Below, piece after piece: positions 1 to 8,866 of a DNA stretch of 64,000 bases. Every line of letters starts with the position of its first letter. Within the stretch, counting starts at the first letter, position 1. The notes under the pieces were generated by a model. The model did no database searches and was not told the DNA's origin. It saw only the letters and a list, made by a program, of their open reading frames with translations. The position numbers and the translations under genes were made by a program. Source of the DNA: Clostridiaceae bacterium OM02-2AC (GTDB lineage: Bacteria; Bacillota_I; Bacilli_A; Erysipelotrichales; Erysipelotrichaceae); contig QULU01000024.1 in NCBI GenBank assembly GCA_003481775.1, forward strand, positions 9,002 through 73,001, in the 5' to 3' direction.

Positions 1-118
1 TATCAAACTGCAGGGCTTGCACATGCTTCAATGCCTCTTTGGTATGCAGACGGGCATCTCCGGCATGTGTCAGAATCCCCATCGCACTCAGTATCAGCTC
101 ATTATTTTCATCAGTCAT
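1..118 (-). CDS. PTS lactose/cellobiose-family EIIA, N-terminal part (cut by window edge)
   Basis: Only the first 39 codons are inside the window. They read MTDENNELILSAMGILTHAG and continue GDARLHTKEALKHVQALQFD, which matches the start of the helical EIIA of the lactose/chitobiose PTS family (AMGIIxxAGDAR...A). This subunit takes phosphate from HPr on a histidine and passes it to EIIB. Its ATG overlaps the stop of the upstream EIIC gene by 8 bases (ATGACTGA), so translation is probably coupled. The phosphorylated histidine lies outside the window. Confidence 0.85.
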   Translation of the reverse strand, partial: MTDENNELILSAMGILTHAGDARLHTKEALKHVQALQFD

Positions 119-1352
119 TTGCTTCCATCTCCATTTCTTCCTTTACCATTTTATTCTCATGTGCCTTAAAGAACGGCCACCAGATTAGCCATGACAGCAG
201 GAACATGCCAACAACCAGAATTACTGCACGGAAATCACCATGTGTTGCCAGGAAGGAACAAATCGGCATCGGCAGCTGGTTCACATTCATGACAGCATGC
301 GGAATCGTAACCAAACCACTGGAGAATGCAAGCCAGGCTATCGTTGGCAGAACCAGGGCATTGATCCACATAGGAATCATCAAAATCGGATTTAAGGCAA
401 TCGGTGCTCCATATACCAATGGCTCATTGATATTGAACAGGGACGGTATCATGGCAATTTGTCCAAACTTCTTGATTCTCTTACTGCGGGAACGAAGCAT
501 CATGATATTTAGTGCCAGTGTCATTCCCATACCTCCGATAAAGATTACCGAAAAGGTTACATTTGATGTATAGATATTTGTCGGCTGCAGTCCCTGTTCA
601 AATGCAGCAGCGTTTGCAGTGATACCAGCAAGACCGATCGGACTGGTAATCGGATTCATAAACCAGCTGTTGATACCGAATGAGTAGAAGAATACCGGAA
701 TAAAGATACAGAGCATAAAGCCCGGATAGGTCTGTCCGATACTGATCAGTGGTGAAAACAAGCTGGTAATCAGCTCAAATAAATCAATATTACACCAGTA
801 AATGAGAATTGTAGTAAGTACGAGCACGATAATTCCGGGAATAACCTGATTCAGCCAGCGAATCAAAAAATCAGGAAGAGATACAGAATCCTCAAACAGA
901 TGCAGCTTGAAATACAGATTACTAATCACAATGGTTACGATTCCCGCAAAGAATGCAGAAATCATGCCGGAGCCGCCAAATCTTCCAAACGCCACCTGAA
1001 ACTGGAAATCCGCAATAGACGGTTTGATTACCATAAAGAACATCATTAAAGCGATCAAGCCTGTAGACACGCCATAATCCTTGAATCCATATTCCTTTGC
1101 GCCATGATAGCCAACCAGAAAAACAAGTGTCAGTGACATAATGCCAAAGCTGAAATTATAGACCGGAGAAAGATCCGGAAGGAAGGATACATAGCCTGCA
1201 AGCAAATTATATATGGAGATAATACTACCCAGCAGCAGAATCGGTACATTGGCCATCAGTGCCCCGGATAGCGTACGTATAATCTTTTTATCCATGGCCT
1301 TAGCGACCTTCGGTGCAAAGCTGGAGCCCAGCCAGTTAATAAATGTATTCAT
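111..1352 (-). CDS. PTS lactose/cellobiose-family EIIC permease
   Basis: A 413-residue, strongly hydrophobic integral membrane protein with the layout of the CelB/LacE permease family: about ten membrane segments and, around residues 295-320, the conserved run IPSLFNINEPLVYGAPIALN containing the NEP motif that contacts the sugar. It imports and phosphorylates a beta-glucoside or similar disaccharide together with EIIA and EIIB. Start chosen at the ATG behind AAAGGGG. It sits between EIIB (5 bases upstream) and EIIA (overlapping) in one operon read leftward out of the window. The exact sugar cannot be told from sequence. Confidence 0.93.
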   Translation of the reverse strand: MNTFINWLGSSFAPKVAKAMDKKIIRTLSGALMANVPILLLGSIISIYNLLAGYVSFLPDLSPVYNFSFGIMSLTLVFLVGYHGAKEYGFKDYGVSTGLIALMMFFMVIKPSIADFQFQVAFGRFGGSGMISAFFAGIVTIVISNLYFKLHLFEDSVSLPDFLIRWLNQVIPGIIVLVLTTILIYWCNIDLFELITSLFSPLISIGQTYPGFMLCIFIPVFFYSFGINSWFMNPITSPIGLAGITANAAAFEQGLQPTNIYTSNVTFSVIFIGGMGMTLALNIMMLRSRSKRIKKFGQIAMIPSLFNINEPLVYGAPIALNPILMIPMWINALVLPTIAWLAFSSGLVTIPHAVMNVNQLPMPICSFLATHGDFRAVILVVGMFLLSWLIWWPFFKAHENKMVKEEMEMEAND

Positions 1353-1356
1353 AGTG

Positions 1357-1677
1357 CTACCCCTTTTCCTTTAACGTTTCCATACACAATGCAAGCAATC
1401 CTTTTCCATCCAGACCTGCATACATATCCTTCGGTATGATCAGTACCGGCACAGCATATGGATCACACATCGCCTTTAATTCCTCAAATGCATAGGATAA
1501 GTGCGGTCCGATGAGCAGGATATCCGTTTTTGGTAGATCATCCGCAATATTGTTTTGGCTTTTAGCTTCCACCTTAGCCATAATCCCCTGCTTTTTTGCT
1601 GCACCGCGCATCTGCTGTGCCAGAAAGCCGCTGGACATCCCTGCTCCGCAGCATAATAATATATTCAGTTTTTCCAT
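1357..1677 (-). CDS. PTS lactose/cellobiose-family EIIB
   Basis: A 106-residue cytosolic phosphocarrier of the CelA/ChbB family. The phosphorylated cysteine is at residue 10 in the motif MEKLNILLCCGAGMSSG. The open frame reaches further upstream, but the ATG chosen here follows AGGAGGT at ideal spacing, and the longer version would add an atypical N-terminal tail. It is the first gene of the operon EIIB-EIIC-EIIA and is divergent from the LicR-like activator, the usual arrangement for activator-controlled beta-glucoside PTS loci. Confidence 0.93.
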   Translation of the reverse strand: MEKLNILLCCGAGMSSGFLAQQMRGAAKKQGIMAKVEAKSQNNIADDLPKTDILLIGPHLSYAFEELKAMCDPYAVPVLIIPKDMYAGLDGKGLLALCMETLKEKG

Positions 1678-1754
1678 CTTTTCTACCTCCTGTTGGTACG
1701 GGAACTGTTCCACGCCTATATTATCTCCGGTATAAAGAAAATGCTCAACCAGTA

Positions 1755-1779
1755 AACTTTCATCACCGTGGTGAAAGTT
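1755..1779. promoter_or_regulatory. 25-bp imperfect palindrome between the PTS operon and its regulator
   Basis: The two halves AACTTTCATCAC and GTGGTGAAAGTT are separated by one base and pair with a single mismatch. The site lies about 80 bases upstream of both the PTS EIIB start (leftward) and the LicR-like gene (rightward). It is a good candidate for the regulator's binding site. Seen directly; the role is inferred. Confidence 0.55.
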
Positions 1780-1861
1780 ATCACATTTTCATCCCTGCAG
1801 TGAAAAAGATTCGTTTTGCATTGTTTACATCTTGCATTATAATAACAGTAAGGAGAGAGGT

Positions 1862-3748
1862 ATGCGTATGAAAAAGAAACATGAAGAGCTTGTTCATATA
1901 ATCAGACAGCAGAAACAGCCGATTTCTTCCACACAGCTTGCCAGACTGCTAAACGTTACTCCGCGATCTGTAAAAAACTACATCGCCGCCATACAGGAAG
2001 AGTTTCCTAATCTGATCGCGGCAGGCCCCAGAGGATATCGCATTGATACGGATACGGATGTGAATACAGATCATGATATCCCGCAAACATACCGGGAGCG
2101 CAGTGCGTATATTATCCGGCAGTTTTTTATTGATCATGTGGAGGCGATCGACCTCTATGATCTTTGTGATGAGCTGTTTCTTAGCTATTCCTCTATCAAA
2201 GGACTTTTAAATCGCATGAATCGCGAATATCAGGATACCGGGATCACCTTTCGATGCCGTAATGATATGGTGTATGCGGATGGGGAGGAAAGAAACAAAC
2301 GGAAATTTCTGACAGACATCATCTATCAGGAATCAAGCGAGCGCTTTGTGGATTTACAGACACTGAAGGATATATTCCCCAATCTGAATGTGCAGCTGAT
2401 CCATGATATCCTTCATGATATATTCAAAAAGCACAGCTGTTATATCAATGATTTCGGTTATACAAACCTGACACTGCATCTTGCCGTACTGCTTGACCGT
2501 ATGCAAAGCGGCAATACCATTGAACATTCACAAACAAAACAGCCTGCGCTCTCAGATATCACGCGATCCGTAATTGACGAATTAGAGAAAGGCTTTCATG
2601 TTGCCTTACTGGAAGGAGAACGCTGTGATATTCACAATCTGGTCAGCACCAGCATCAATCTCTGCCATACGGAAAGTCGGCAGGAGCTGATTTCCATCGT
2701 TGGCCAGGACATCTATGAAATCACACAGACTGTCATATCCTCCGTCAACCGGCAGTATGGGCTACAGCTTGATAAGGATACGCTGCTGTATCCGCTTGCC
2801 TTACATTTCAAGAATCTATTTGCCCGCTGTAAGAGAAATACCTCATTGCGCAATCCGCTGCTGGAAAGCATTCAGGCATCCTGCCCTATGCTGTTTGACT
2901 GCGCCATTTATGTCGCAAATTATCTGGAGGCTTCCTGTAACCTCCATATCACTGCAGATGAGATTGCTTATCTGGCTATGCATATCGGCGCAGATATTGA
3001 ACGGCAAAGCAGTGATAGCGGAAAGCTGAAATGCGTACTGCTGTGTCCGGATTATCAAAACAGCAGGCAGGAAATTTACAATTATCTTCTCATTCATTTT
3101 GATTCTGAAATCTATATCAGTGCTGCATGCTCCTATGAAGCACAGCTACCGGATACAGCAATCGACCTACTGTTTACAACGGTACCCGTACAAAAAGAGT
3201 ATGCACACATGCTGGTGATTCCGCCGTTGAAAAAAGCAATGGATCTTAAGCAGATATTTGAGAAAATACAGGAGGTTATGGATCAGAAAAAGCTGCAGAT
3301 CCTCTCTGAGAGCTTCTCTGACTTTTTTCATGAATCACTTTTCTATCTGCATACAGATGGCAGTATAAAAAAAGAACAGTTGATTCGCATTCTGCACGAT
3401 AAGCTGTATGCACAAGGCTATACCTCTCCATCCTTTTATGAGGATGTAATCAAGCGTGAGGAGGCCGCTTCCACTGCCTTTGGATGTATTGCCGTCCCTC
3501 ATTCTATGAAAATGGATGCCAGCAAGACCGGCATAGCACTCGCCCTGTCAAAGCAGGGAATCACATGGGATAAGCAAATTGTTCATGTAGTCCTGTTGAT
3601 TGCAATTCATGAGCAGGAATCACACTTGTTTAGAAAGCTGTACGAAGCCCTGATTCTACTATTCTCTCAGGAGCATGTACCCGATCAGATCAGGGAATGC
3701 AAAACCTTTCAGGAGTTCAAACAGCTTTTACTGACCCTGACAAATTAA
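1862..3748 (+). CDS. LicR/BglG-type PTS-controlled transcriptional activator
   Basis: About 628 residues. An N-terminal winged helix (residues 1-60, LVHIIRQQKQPISSTQLARL) is followed by a second HTH, two PRD domains (roughly residues 170-400) that are phosphorylated by HPr/EIIB, an EIIB-like segment and a C-terminal EIIA domain of the fructose/mannitol type with the phospho-histidine in FGCIAVPHSM. This is the domain order of LicR/MtlR activators. The start is the ATG six bases behind AAGGAG; an earlier in-frame ATG has no ribosome site. It most likely activates the divergent lactose/cellobiose-type PTS operon in response to substrate. Confidence 0.9.
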   Translation: MRMKKKHEELVHIIRQQKQPISSTQLARLLNVTPRSVKNYIAAIQEEFPNLIAAGPRGYRIDTDTDVNTDHDIPQTYRERSAYIIRQFFIDHVEAIDLYDLCDELFLSYSSIKGLLNRMNREYQDTGITFRCRNDMVYADGEERNKRKFLTDIIYQESSERFVDLQTLKDIFPNLNVQLIHDILHDIFKKHSCYINDFGYTNLTLHLAVLLDRMQSGNTIEHSQTKQPALSDITRSVIDELEKGFHVALLEGERCDIHNLVSTSINLCHTESRQELISIVGQDIYEITQTVISSVNRQYGLQLDKDTLLYPLALHFKNLFARCKRNTSLRNPLLESIQASCPMLFDCAIYVANYLEASCNLHITADEIAYLAMHIGADIERQSSDSGKLKCVLLCPDYQNSRQEIYNYLLIHFDSEIYISAACSYEAQLPDTAIDLLFTTVPVQKEYAHMLVIPPLKKAMDLKQIFEKIQEVMDQKKLQILSESFSDFFHESLFYLHTDGSIKKEQLIRILHDKLYAQGYTSPSFYEDVIKREEAASTAFGCIAVPHSMKMDASKTGIALALSKQGITWDKQIVHVVLLIAIHEQESHLFRKLYEALILLFSQEHVPDQIRECKTFQEFKQLLLTLTN

Positions 3749-3765
3749 CTGCTTCTTTACATAAT

Positions 3766-3826
3766 CATCCTTACAGAATAAACAGCAATATCCATAGCCT
3801 GTCTTTCTAATAAGGATGTTTTTTTA
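3766..3826 (+). terminator. Intrinsic terminator of the LicR-like gene
   Basis: Arms CATCCTTA (3766-3773) and TAAGGATG (3811-3818), then a run of T. The loop is long (37 bases), so efficiency is uncertain. Confidence 0.5.
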
Positions 3827-3913
3827 CGCATTGTTTCATGACAATTTAATTCTTGCATATTTCTGCTCGTTTAATTATGAAAATACAACAAAAATCAGTC
3901 ATTATCATAAATA

Positions 3914-3957
3914 TACAAGCAAATTCGCTTGTAATCATTAAAATAATCTCGTATAAT
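3914..3957 (+). promoter_or_regulatory. Promoter of the DeoR-family gene with overlapping palindrome
   Basis: A -35 box TTGTAA (3929-3934) and -10 box TATAAT (3952-3957) are 17 bases apart. A palindrome with 7-base arms, TACAAGC and GCTTGTA (3914-3933), covers the -35 box, which suggests repression. The rest of the 3749-4063 gap holds only the terminator above and an A+T-rich spacer. Confidence 0.6.
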
Positions 3958-4063
3958 ATAGCTATCGATATGTATGCAGGCTACTATCCGCATACCCGGA
4001 TTATTCATACATCACGCAAGAATACATACCTATGATAAGCTAAAAAGATAGGAGATGAACGAC

Positions 4064-4822
4064 ATGCTGTCAGCTGAAAGAAAGCTGTATATTCTAAAAA
4101 AACTGGAGTCGGAACAGACCATACAGGTTAAACAGATTGCTAAGGAACTACGCGTATCGGAATCCTCCATACGCAGAGACCTTCTGGAGCTGGATGACGA
4201 GAATAAAGTTGACAGAATATACGGAGGTGCTGTAAAAAAGGAAAGAGAACGCATTCTGACAGATGAAGCGGAAATAAAAATGATGGAGCGTATGTCAATT
4301 CATTATGATAAAAAGCTGCGAATCTGCAAAGCTGCCAGCAGTCTGGTAGAGGATGGGGAGTGTGTCTTTCTGGATGGCGGTACCAGTATCGTCCCAATGA
4401 TTCATTTTCTTGGCAGCAGACCAGTCAAAATTGTGACGAACAATCACCTGATTGTCCAGAACATTCAAAATCCAAAGGCTAAAATCATTGTCATCGGTGG
4501 TGAGTTTAATACAAATTATCGTATGAGTGAGGGGAATGAGGCTCAAAATATGCTTCGTCTCTATAATTTTGATCGGGCCTTTATCGGCTGTGCAGGTGTT
4601 AGTCTGGGCATGAAGAAGGCTTTCACTGCCGAGATGGCGACAAGAGAGCTGAAACGTATTGCGATGGAATTATCAAATCATAAGTATCTCCTGATTGATG
4701 ACAGCAAGCTGCATGTAAAGGGCTTCTGTACGTTTGCTCAGCTTGATGAATTTGAAGAAGTTTTTATCAATCGCACGACAGGAATGGGGACACTTCCAGA
4801 TCATTTTATAGCAGTGAAATAG
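4064..4822 (+). CDS. DeoR-family transcriptional regulator
   Basis: 252 residues. An N-terminal winged helix-turn-helix (about residues 3-57, KQIAKELRVSESSIRRDLLE) is joined to a DeoR C-terminal sensor domain with the typical DGGTS and GGEF...AFIGCAGVS blocks, which usually binds a sugar phosphate. The ATG used lies nine bases behind AGGAG; the ATG nine bases earlier sits directly on that site. It faces the mannose-family PTS operon (5269-6991), and a 12-base sequence near its start recurs upstream of that operon, so it may control it. Ligand unknown. Confidence 0.9.
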   Translation: MLSAERKLYILKKLESEQTIQVKQIAKELRVSESSIRRDLLELDDENKVDRIYGGAVKKERERILTDEAEIKMMERMSIHYDKKLRICKAASSLVEDGECVFLDGGTSIVPMIHFLGSRPVKIVTNNHLIVQNIQNPKAKIIVIGGEFNTNYRMSEGNEAQNMLRLYNFDRAFIGCAGVSLGMKKAFTAEMATRELKRIAMELSNHKYLLIDDSKLHVKGFCTFAQLDEFEEVFINRTTGMGTLPDHFIAVK

Positions 4823-5044
4823 CAAAGATGCTCCTGCTTCCTCCATTATACAGGCAAATAGAATACTGCAGAGCAACCCTTTCTGTGTCGTCTGGAAGCA
4901 TTGTCTCAGCGGACATTGTATTCAGGAAGGAATTCACTACTCTGTTTTTGTCATACTCTTTTTTATAAAACAGCTTTGCTTGCAGGAAGCTGTTATTTTC
5001 TTTGTCTGTTCGCTTCATCGGCATTCCTATCATATTAAATAATG

Positions 5045-5072
5045 AAAAAATCACCGATGTGGTATCGATGAT
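5045..5072 (-). terminator. Terminator at the end of the IIC-IID operon
   Basis: On the minus strand, arms ATCATCGAT and ATCGGTGAT around a 5-base loop, followed by six T. It lies beyond the small frame at 5082-5201, so that frame would be on the same transcript as the PTS genes. Confidence 0.6.
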
Positions 5073-5081
5073 TTCATATGA

Positions 5082-5201
5082 TTACAGCTCTTCCGAAGGG
5101 AGATTACAAACATGACAGATGCTGTCTGGAAAAGGAGATGTCTGTATTTCAGAAGTAATCTGCATCATACCTAATAGCAGTCTGATTGCTTCTATCTGCA
5201 T
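5082..5201 (-). CDS. Possible 39-residue protein downstream of the PTS IID gene
   Basis: A short frame starting MQIEAIRLLLGMMQITSE and ending CHVCNLPSEEL, placed between the IID gene and the operon terminator. The even composition and a CxxC pair make it look protein-like. No clear ribosome site precedes the ATG, and no family is recognised. It could be a relic. The remaining part of 4823-5268 shows nothing else recognisable. Confidence 0.25.
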   Translation of the reverse strand: MQIEAIRLLLGMMQITSEIQTSPFPDSICHVCNLPSEEL

Positions 5202-5268
5202 AGCCACAGAGCTACGATGATGTACTCCCTGTCAGCTACTTTTATAGAGGTAATCTCCTTGCTTTGCT

Positions 5269-6159
5269 TTAATAAGATAATCCCGGATCAAAGAATCCAA
5301 TAAGGACTCCGACAACAGCAATCACAACCATGAGCAGCATGATTTTAATTGGACTGATACCTTTCTTCGCCATCAGCCACCAGCAGCCCATTACAAACAA
5401 CAGGGTCAAAACACCTGGAAATGCACCGTCCAACTTTTCCTGCAGCATTACCGGAACCTCCTGTGTGCCGGTAATTTTTTCGATTACGTTAGAGCCTTCA
5501 ATTACCAGCTCCTTCTTGTCCTGAATAGATGAAGTAAGCTGTACAGCAGTTGTTATAGAGACCCAGGTACCTGCCATAGCCCCGACGATTACCTGTCCCA
5601 TTACGATAACAGATTCACGCAAAGCAGTTGCCTGCTCGCCGACAATCACCTCCACGGCAGAGCCGCCAAGCTCATACCCTTTCCCATAGATCCATTTCTG
5701 GAATAAAATACTTGTGACATTCCATACAACGATATAGAATAGTGGACCAATGAGGGAGCCTCCTTCCGAAAGACCTAATGCAATGCCCAGCAATACCGGG
5801 ATATAGGTACCGACAATCAGCGAGTCGCCAATACCGGCAAGCGGTCCCATTAAACCAGCCCGAATACCATTGATCATCTCATCATCAATTTCTTCTGCTC
5901 CATTTGCACGTGCTTCCTCAAGACCTGCCGTAATCCCCACAACAATGGAACCAATCTGCGGCTCTGTATTAAAGAATGGATAATAGGTCTTCAGCTTCTC
6001 GGCCTGTTCATCCTTGGAGTCATACAATTCCTGAACAATCGGCAGCATGGACCACATGTAACCGAAGGTCTGCATATGCTCATGGGAGAAGCACGTCAGA
6101 TTGCCATAAAACCAGCGCCAGAAGGATTTGGATAAGACTTTTTTTGAAAGCTTCTTCAT
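5269..6159 (-). CDS. PTS mannose/fructose/sorbose-family EIID
   Basis: 296 residues. The amphipathic N-terminal part (FWRWFYGNLTCFSHEHMQT) and the conserved block IRAGLMGPLAGIGDSL are diagnostic of EIID, the second membrane subunit of mannose-family permeases. C-terminal membrane helices end near residue 290. The start is the ATG nine bases behind AGGAGG; the longer frame begins inside that ribosome site. It follows EIIC by one base. No EIIA or EIIB gene is in this operon, so the complex must borrow those subunits from elsewhere. Confidence 0.93.
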   Translation of the reverse strand: MKKLSKKVLSKSFWRWFYGNLTCFSHEHMQTFGYMWSMLPIVQELYDSKDEQAEKLKTYYPFFNTEPQIGSIVVGITAGLEEARANGAEEIDDEMINGIRAGLMGPLAGIGDSLIVGTYIPVLLGIALGLSEGGSLIGPLFYIVVWNVTSILFQKWIYGKGYELGGSAVEVIVGEQATALRESVIVMGQVIVGAMAGTWVSITTAVQLTSSIQDKKELVIEGSNVIEKITGTQEVPVMLQEKLDGAFPGVLTLLFVMGCWWLMAKKGISPIKIMLLMVVIAVVGVLIGFFDPGLSY

Positions 6160-6160
6160 A

Positions 6161-6991
6161 TTAGATATCCTCCTCATCGTTCGTATTTGCCTGTGAACCT
6201 CTCAAGCGAATCATCGTCATCTGATAATTGATCAGTGCGAATACAGCACCGACAGCAGTTGCCGCAATCAGTGTTAAATGCATGGATGCCGCAACCGTGA
6301 ATCCAAACAGGAAGAAAATCAAATTGGTTGCTTTGCTTACTACAGATTTCAGCAGGATTGCAATCCCCACAGCAGGCAGTAAGCTGCCGATGGTAAATAG
6401 TGATTTCATATACCAGGAATCCATTGGGAGTGCGGTTTTGAAGTCCGTTACAGCTCCAGCTCCATAATAGGTAATCAACATAACAGGAATAAAGGATACA
6501 AGTATATGAGAAATCAACGGAAGTATCACATTGACCTTTGTTATGATACCAAAATCCTTCTTATCCAGTCTTGCCCATCCGATGTGCTGCCAGACAAGAT
6601 TCATCATAGCAGTTCCATAAAATTGTACCGTACCCACGGTTCCAACCAATGCGCCAATAGATCCGGCAAGTCCCTGTGCTTCCGGACCGCCAAGATCAAG
6701 CCCCTGTGATTTCGCTGTTGCATAGGCGAGCGGAATACCGATATACGATACCGCACGCAGATCGGCTGCAACCGTTCCTCCAGGTGTCACGACTGCGATA
6801 TAAATAATCTGCATAGGTATAGCCAGTTTGATACAGCCCTCTACATCTCCCAAAATCAAACCAACAAATAATGAGGCGATCAATGGACGATTTAATGTAT
6901 AGTTGCCAATCGTCGTTCCCAGTGCAGCTGGAATGGAAGCAGCTGTACAGCTCATAAGACCAAGCAGTGCAGCCTGTACCCAAGTAATCAT
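6161..6991 (-). CDS. PTS mannose/fructose/sorbose-family EIIC
   Basis: 276 residues, the polytopic channel subunit of a mannose-family PTS: N-terminal MITWVQAALLGLMSCTAASI, then LNRPLIASLFVGLILGD and the LAIPMQIIYIAVVTPGGT block typical of EIIC-Man/Sor. Start chosen at the ATG behind AAGGAG; an upstream in-frame Met has no ribosome site. First gene of a two-gene operon with EIID. The promoter upstream contains a cre-like site, so carbon catabolite control is likely. Confidence 0.93.
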   Translation of the reverse strand: MITWVQAALLGLMSCTAASIPAALGTTIGNYTLNRPLIASLFVGLILGDVEGCIKLAIPMQIIYIAVVTPGGTVAADLRAVSYIGIPLAYATAKSQGLDLGGPEAQGLAGSIGALVGTVGTVQFYGTAMMNLVWQHIGWARLDKKDFGIITKVNVILPLISHILVSFIPVMLITYYGAGAVTDFKTALPMDSWYMKSLFTIGSLLPAVGIAILLKSVVSKATNLIFFLFGFTVAASMHLTLIAATAVGAVFALINYQMTMIRLRGSQANTNDEEDI

Positions 6992-7099
6992 AAATTCATC
7001 TCCTTTTCTCTGCATAAAGCAGCCCAGCAACAGGTCGTCTTTCTCATATATAACGGCCCCTACCCCTTGAAAAATCAGACCTGCTGTAATTACAATGGT

Positions 7100-7128
7100 A
7101 TTATATTTAATTGTGTAATCGTTTACAA
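7100..7128 (-). promoter_or_regulatory. Promoter of the IIC-IID operon with a cre-like operator on the -35 box
   Basis: On the minus strand: TTGTAA, 17 bases, TATAAT. The sequence TGTAAACGATTACA (plus-strand 7114-7127) covers the -35 region and differs at one position from a perfect TGTAAACGTTTACA palindrome, the CcpA/LacI-type cre pattern. Binding there would block transcription. Confidence 0.65.
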
Positions 7129-7176
7129 AACTATAAATAGCAGTGTCCTTATGGTATATGCATAATCGTCAGTATA

Positions 7177-7198
7177 TTTGCGTATTCTTGCGTATTTT
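7177..7198. promoter_or_regulatory. Direct repeat, possible DeoR-family site
   Basis: TTGCGTATT occurs twice with a 10-base period, one helical turn. The 12-mer GTATTCTTGCGT within it recurs, in the opposite orientation, at 4014-4025 just upstream of the DeoR gene. Paired direct repeats are common in DeoR-family operators. Confidence 0.4.
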
Positions 7199-7670
7199 AG
7201 GGCATTTCTATTACAATCCTGCATATTCAAAGGATATATAGTTTTGTTTCTTAGAAATACTATATTCGAAATTGCTATTTTTATTGGTATTATCGGAAAT
7301 ATAGCAACCATAAGCCATCTTTATATCCATTCATCTGATTAGTTTGCGAAATTTCTGTTTCTTAAAGGAAGATGAGATGATTTTAATGAGCACATTCCAT
7401 CGTTGACTTAACTTTTCGTTATGGAAACATTTCTGTTCCCTTTAAGCAATCTCTTTTAGCTATGTGTACTCTACGTCACATATCCTAGTAAGAATTATCA
7501 TTTTCTTTTGTAGATATTTATGTAGAAAAATTCTTTCAATCCTGTCTGTACGTCTATACATGCTTCGCTTCACATACCGTAATATACCGGTGTAACGTCT
7601 TTGCATACAATAAACAGGAGGAATATGCCCACACAGCTTAGCCTGAAAAAAGCGACTGAGAAAATACCAT
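7199..7670. other. Gene-free spacer
   Basis: About 470 A+T-rich bases between the PTS promoter region and the deoC terminator. No frame of convincing composition, RNA fold or repeat was recognised. Confidence 0.5.
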
Positions 7671-7699
7671 AAAAAAGAGGCATCCCTATTTGCCTCTTT
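7671..7699 (-). terminator. Terminator of deoC
   Basis: Arms AAAGAGGC (7674-7681) and GCCTCTTT (7692-7699) with a T run on the minus strand, 27 bases beyond the deoC stop. Confidence 0.8.
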
Positions 7700-7725
7700 C
7701 GATATTCTTCGTTTTTTATCCCTGC

Positions 7726-8457
7726 TTAGTAATTATCCGTTGAAACCTTGTTGTCGAGTCCTAAAACTACCGGTACAGACTTGTATCCAACACCCATACG
7801 ATCGATTCCCATATCGATCAGCTGCAGGAAATGCTCTCTGGTACGGATGCATCCACTTCCCTTAACCTTACATTTACCGTCAACCTCTTCCATCATGACC
7901 TTAATGATTTCAGGAGTTGCGCCGTGTGATTCAAATCCGGTTAAGAAACCTGTACTTGTTTTAACAAAATCTGCACCTGCATCAATACAGCATTTGCATG
8001 CTTTGCGCACCTGTTCCTCGTTCAAGGCATCTGTTTCAAAAATCACTTTGATTTCTCTGCCATATTTATGAGCTGCATCCGCACATGCTTTCAGATCCTT
8101 CGTGACTTCATCAAACTTCCCGGAACGAATCAGACCAAAATTAGCAACAATATCCACTTCTTTCACAGTATCATATTTTGCGACGATTTCAATCTGCTTT
8201 ACTTTCGATTCTGTTGAGCTTGTACCGAATGGGAAATCACATACCGGACACAGCATCGTTTCGCTTCCTTTTACATATGGTTCACAAAGATCCATATATC
8301 CCGGATTGATACAGATTGTAGCGCAGCCCAGCTCTACGCCGTCTTTTGTAAGAGCAATGATATCTTCCTCTGTAAATTCAGGTTTTAATACGGAATAATC
8401 AATATACTGTGCAAGCTCCTTTGTCGTCATTTCACATGCTTTTTTTGTTGGTTTCAT
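7726..8457 (-). CDS. deoC: Deoxyribose-phosphate aldolase
   Basis: 243 residues, the usual length. It cleaves 2-deoxyribose-5-phosphate to glyceraldehyde-3-phosphate and acetaldehyde by a class I mechanism. The Schiff-base lysine is K166 in FVKTSTGF, the second essential lysine is in CKVKGSG, and the aspartate is in VDIVANFG. It stands alone between a terminator and a gap, next to a DeoR-family gene that, despite the name, is separated from it by a PTS operon. The ribosome site is weak (GGTGAC). Aldolases of this fold sometimes serve other deoxy-sugar phosphates. Confidence 0.95.
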   Translation of the reverse strand: MKPTKKACEMTTKELAQYIDYSVLKPEFTEEDIIALTKDGVELGCATICINPGYMDLCEPYVKGSETMLCPVCDFPFGTSSTESKVKQIEIVAKYDTVKEVDIVANFGLIRSGKFDEVTKDLKACADAAHKYGREIKVIFETDALNEEQVRKACKCCIDAGADFVKTSTGFLTGFESHGATPEIIKVMMEEVDGKCKVKGSGCIRTREHFLQLIDMGIDRMGVGYKSVPVVLGLDNKVSTDNY

Positions 8458-8825
8458 TTTGTCACCTATTACACCATAGTGCCCTTTCTTACAATGCTAT
8501 TATAAGACTGTCACAAAACAAAATCAAGCATTTTCATTCATTTATACATTTTGCATCTATATATTTGAATGTTTTTGCTCACTTTAACCAACATTTATAT
8601 ATAAAGCGAAGAAAACAAGCAAAAGAATGCCCTGCTATAAGCTATCTCGCCTAAGCCCCTCTCAATCGTCTGGCTGTGATACCAGTTTATATGGAAATGA
8701 CAACTGTTGAAGGTGCCGACATGCGGTTTTTCTCAAAGATTGTAATATAGCTATGGATTAGATAAAATAACAGCCAGCAAATGAATCATGAAGGCGTATA
8801 TCGGATTCAAGAATAGCTGCACCAT
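8458..8825. other. Gene-free spacer upstream of deoC
   Basis: About 370 bases with no convincing frame. It should contain the deoC promoter on the minus strand, but no clear -35/-10 pair was picked out. Confidence 0.4.
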
Positions 8826-8852
8826 ACAAAAAACACGGCGCTAACCGTGTTT
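8826..8852 (-). terminator. Terminator of the rubrerythrin gene
   Basis: Arms AAACACGG and CCGTGTTT around a 6-base loop, followed by T on the minus strand, 15 bases beyond the stop codon. Confidence 0.85.
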
Positions 8853-8866
8853 TCTTTATGATTTTC

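Noticed and set aside
31..573. Long plus-strand frame over the PTS EIIC gene
   Set aside because: Shadow of the EIIC coding strand; no ribosome site, and the minus frame has clear family motifs.
7123..7311. 62-codon frame in the PTS upstream region
   Set aside because: Overlaps the promoter and operator repeats, no ribosome site, low-complexity Ile/Asn/Arg composition.
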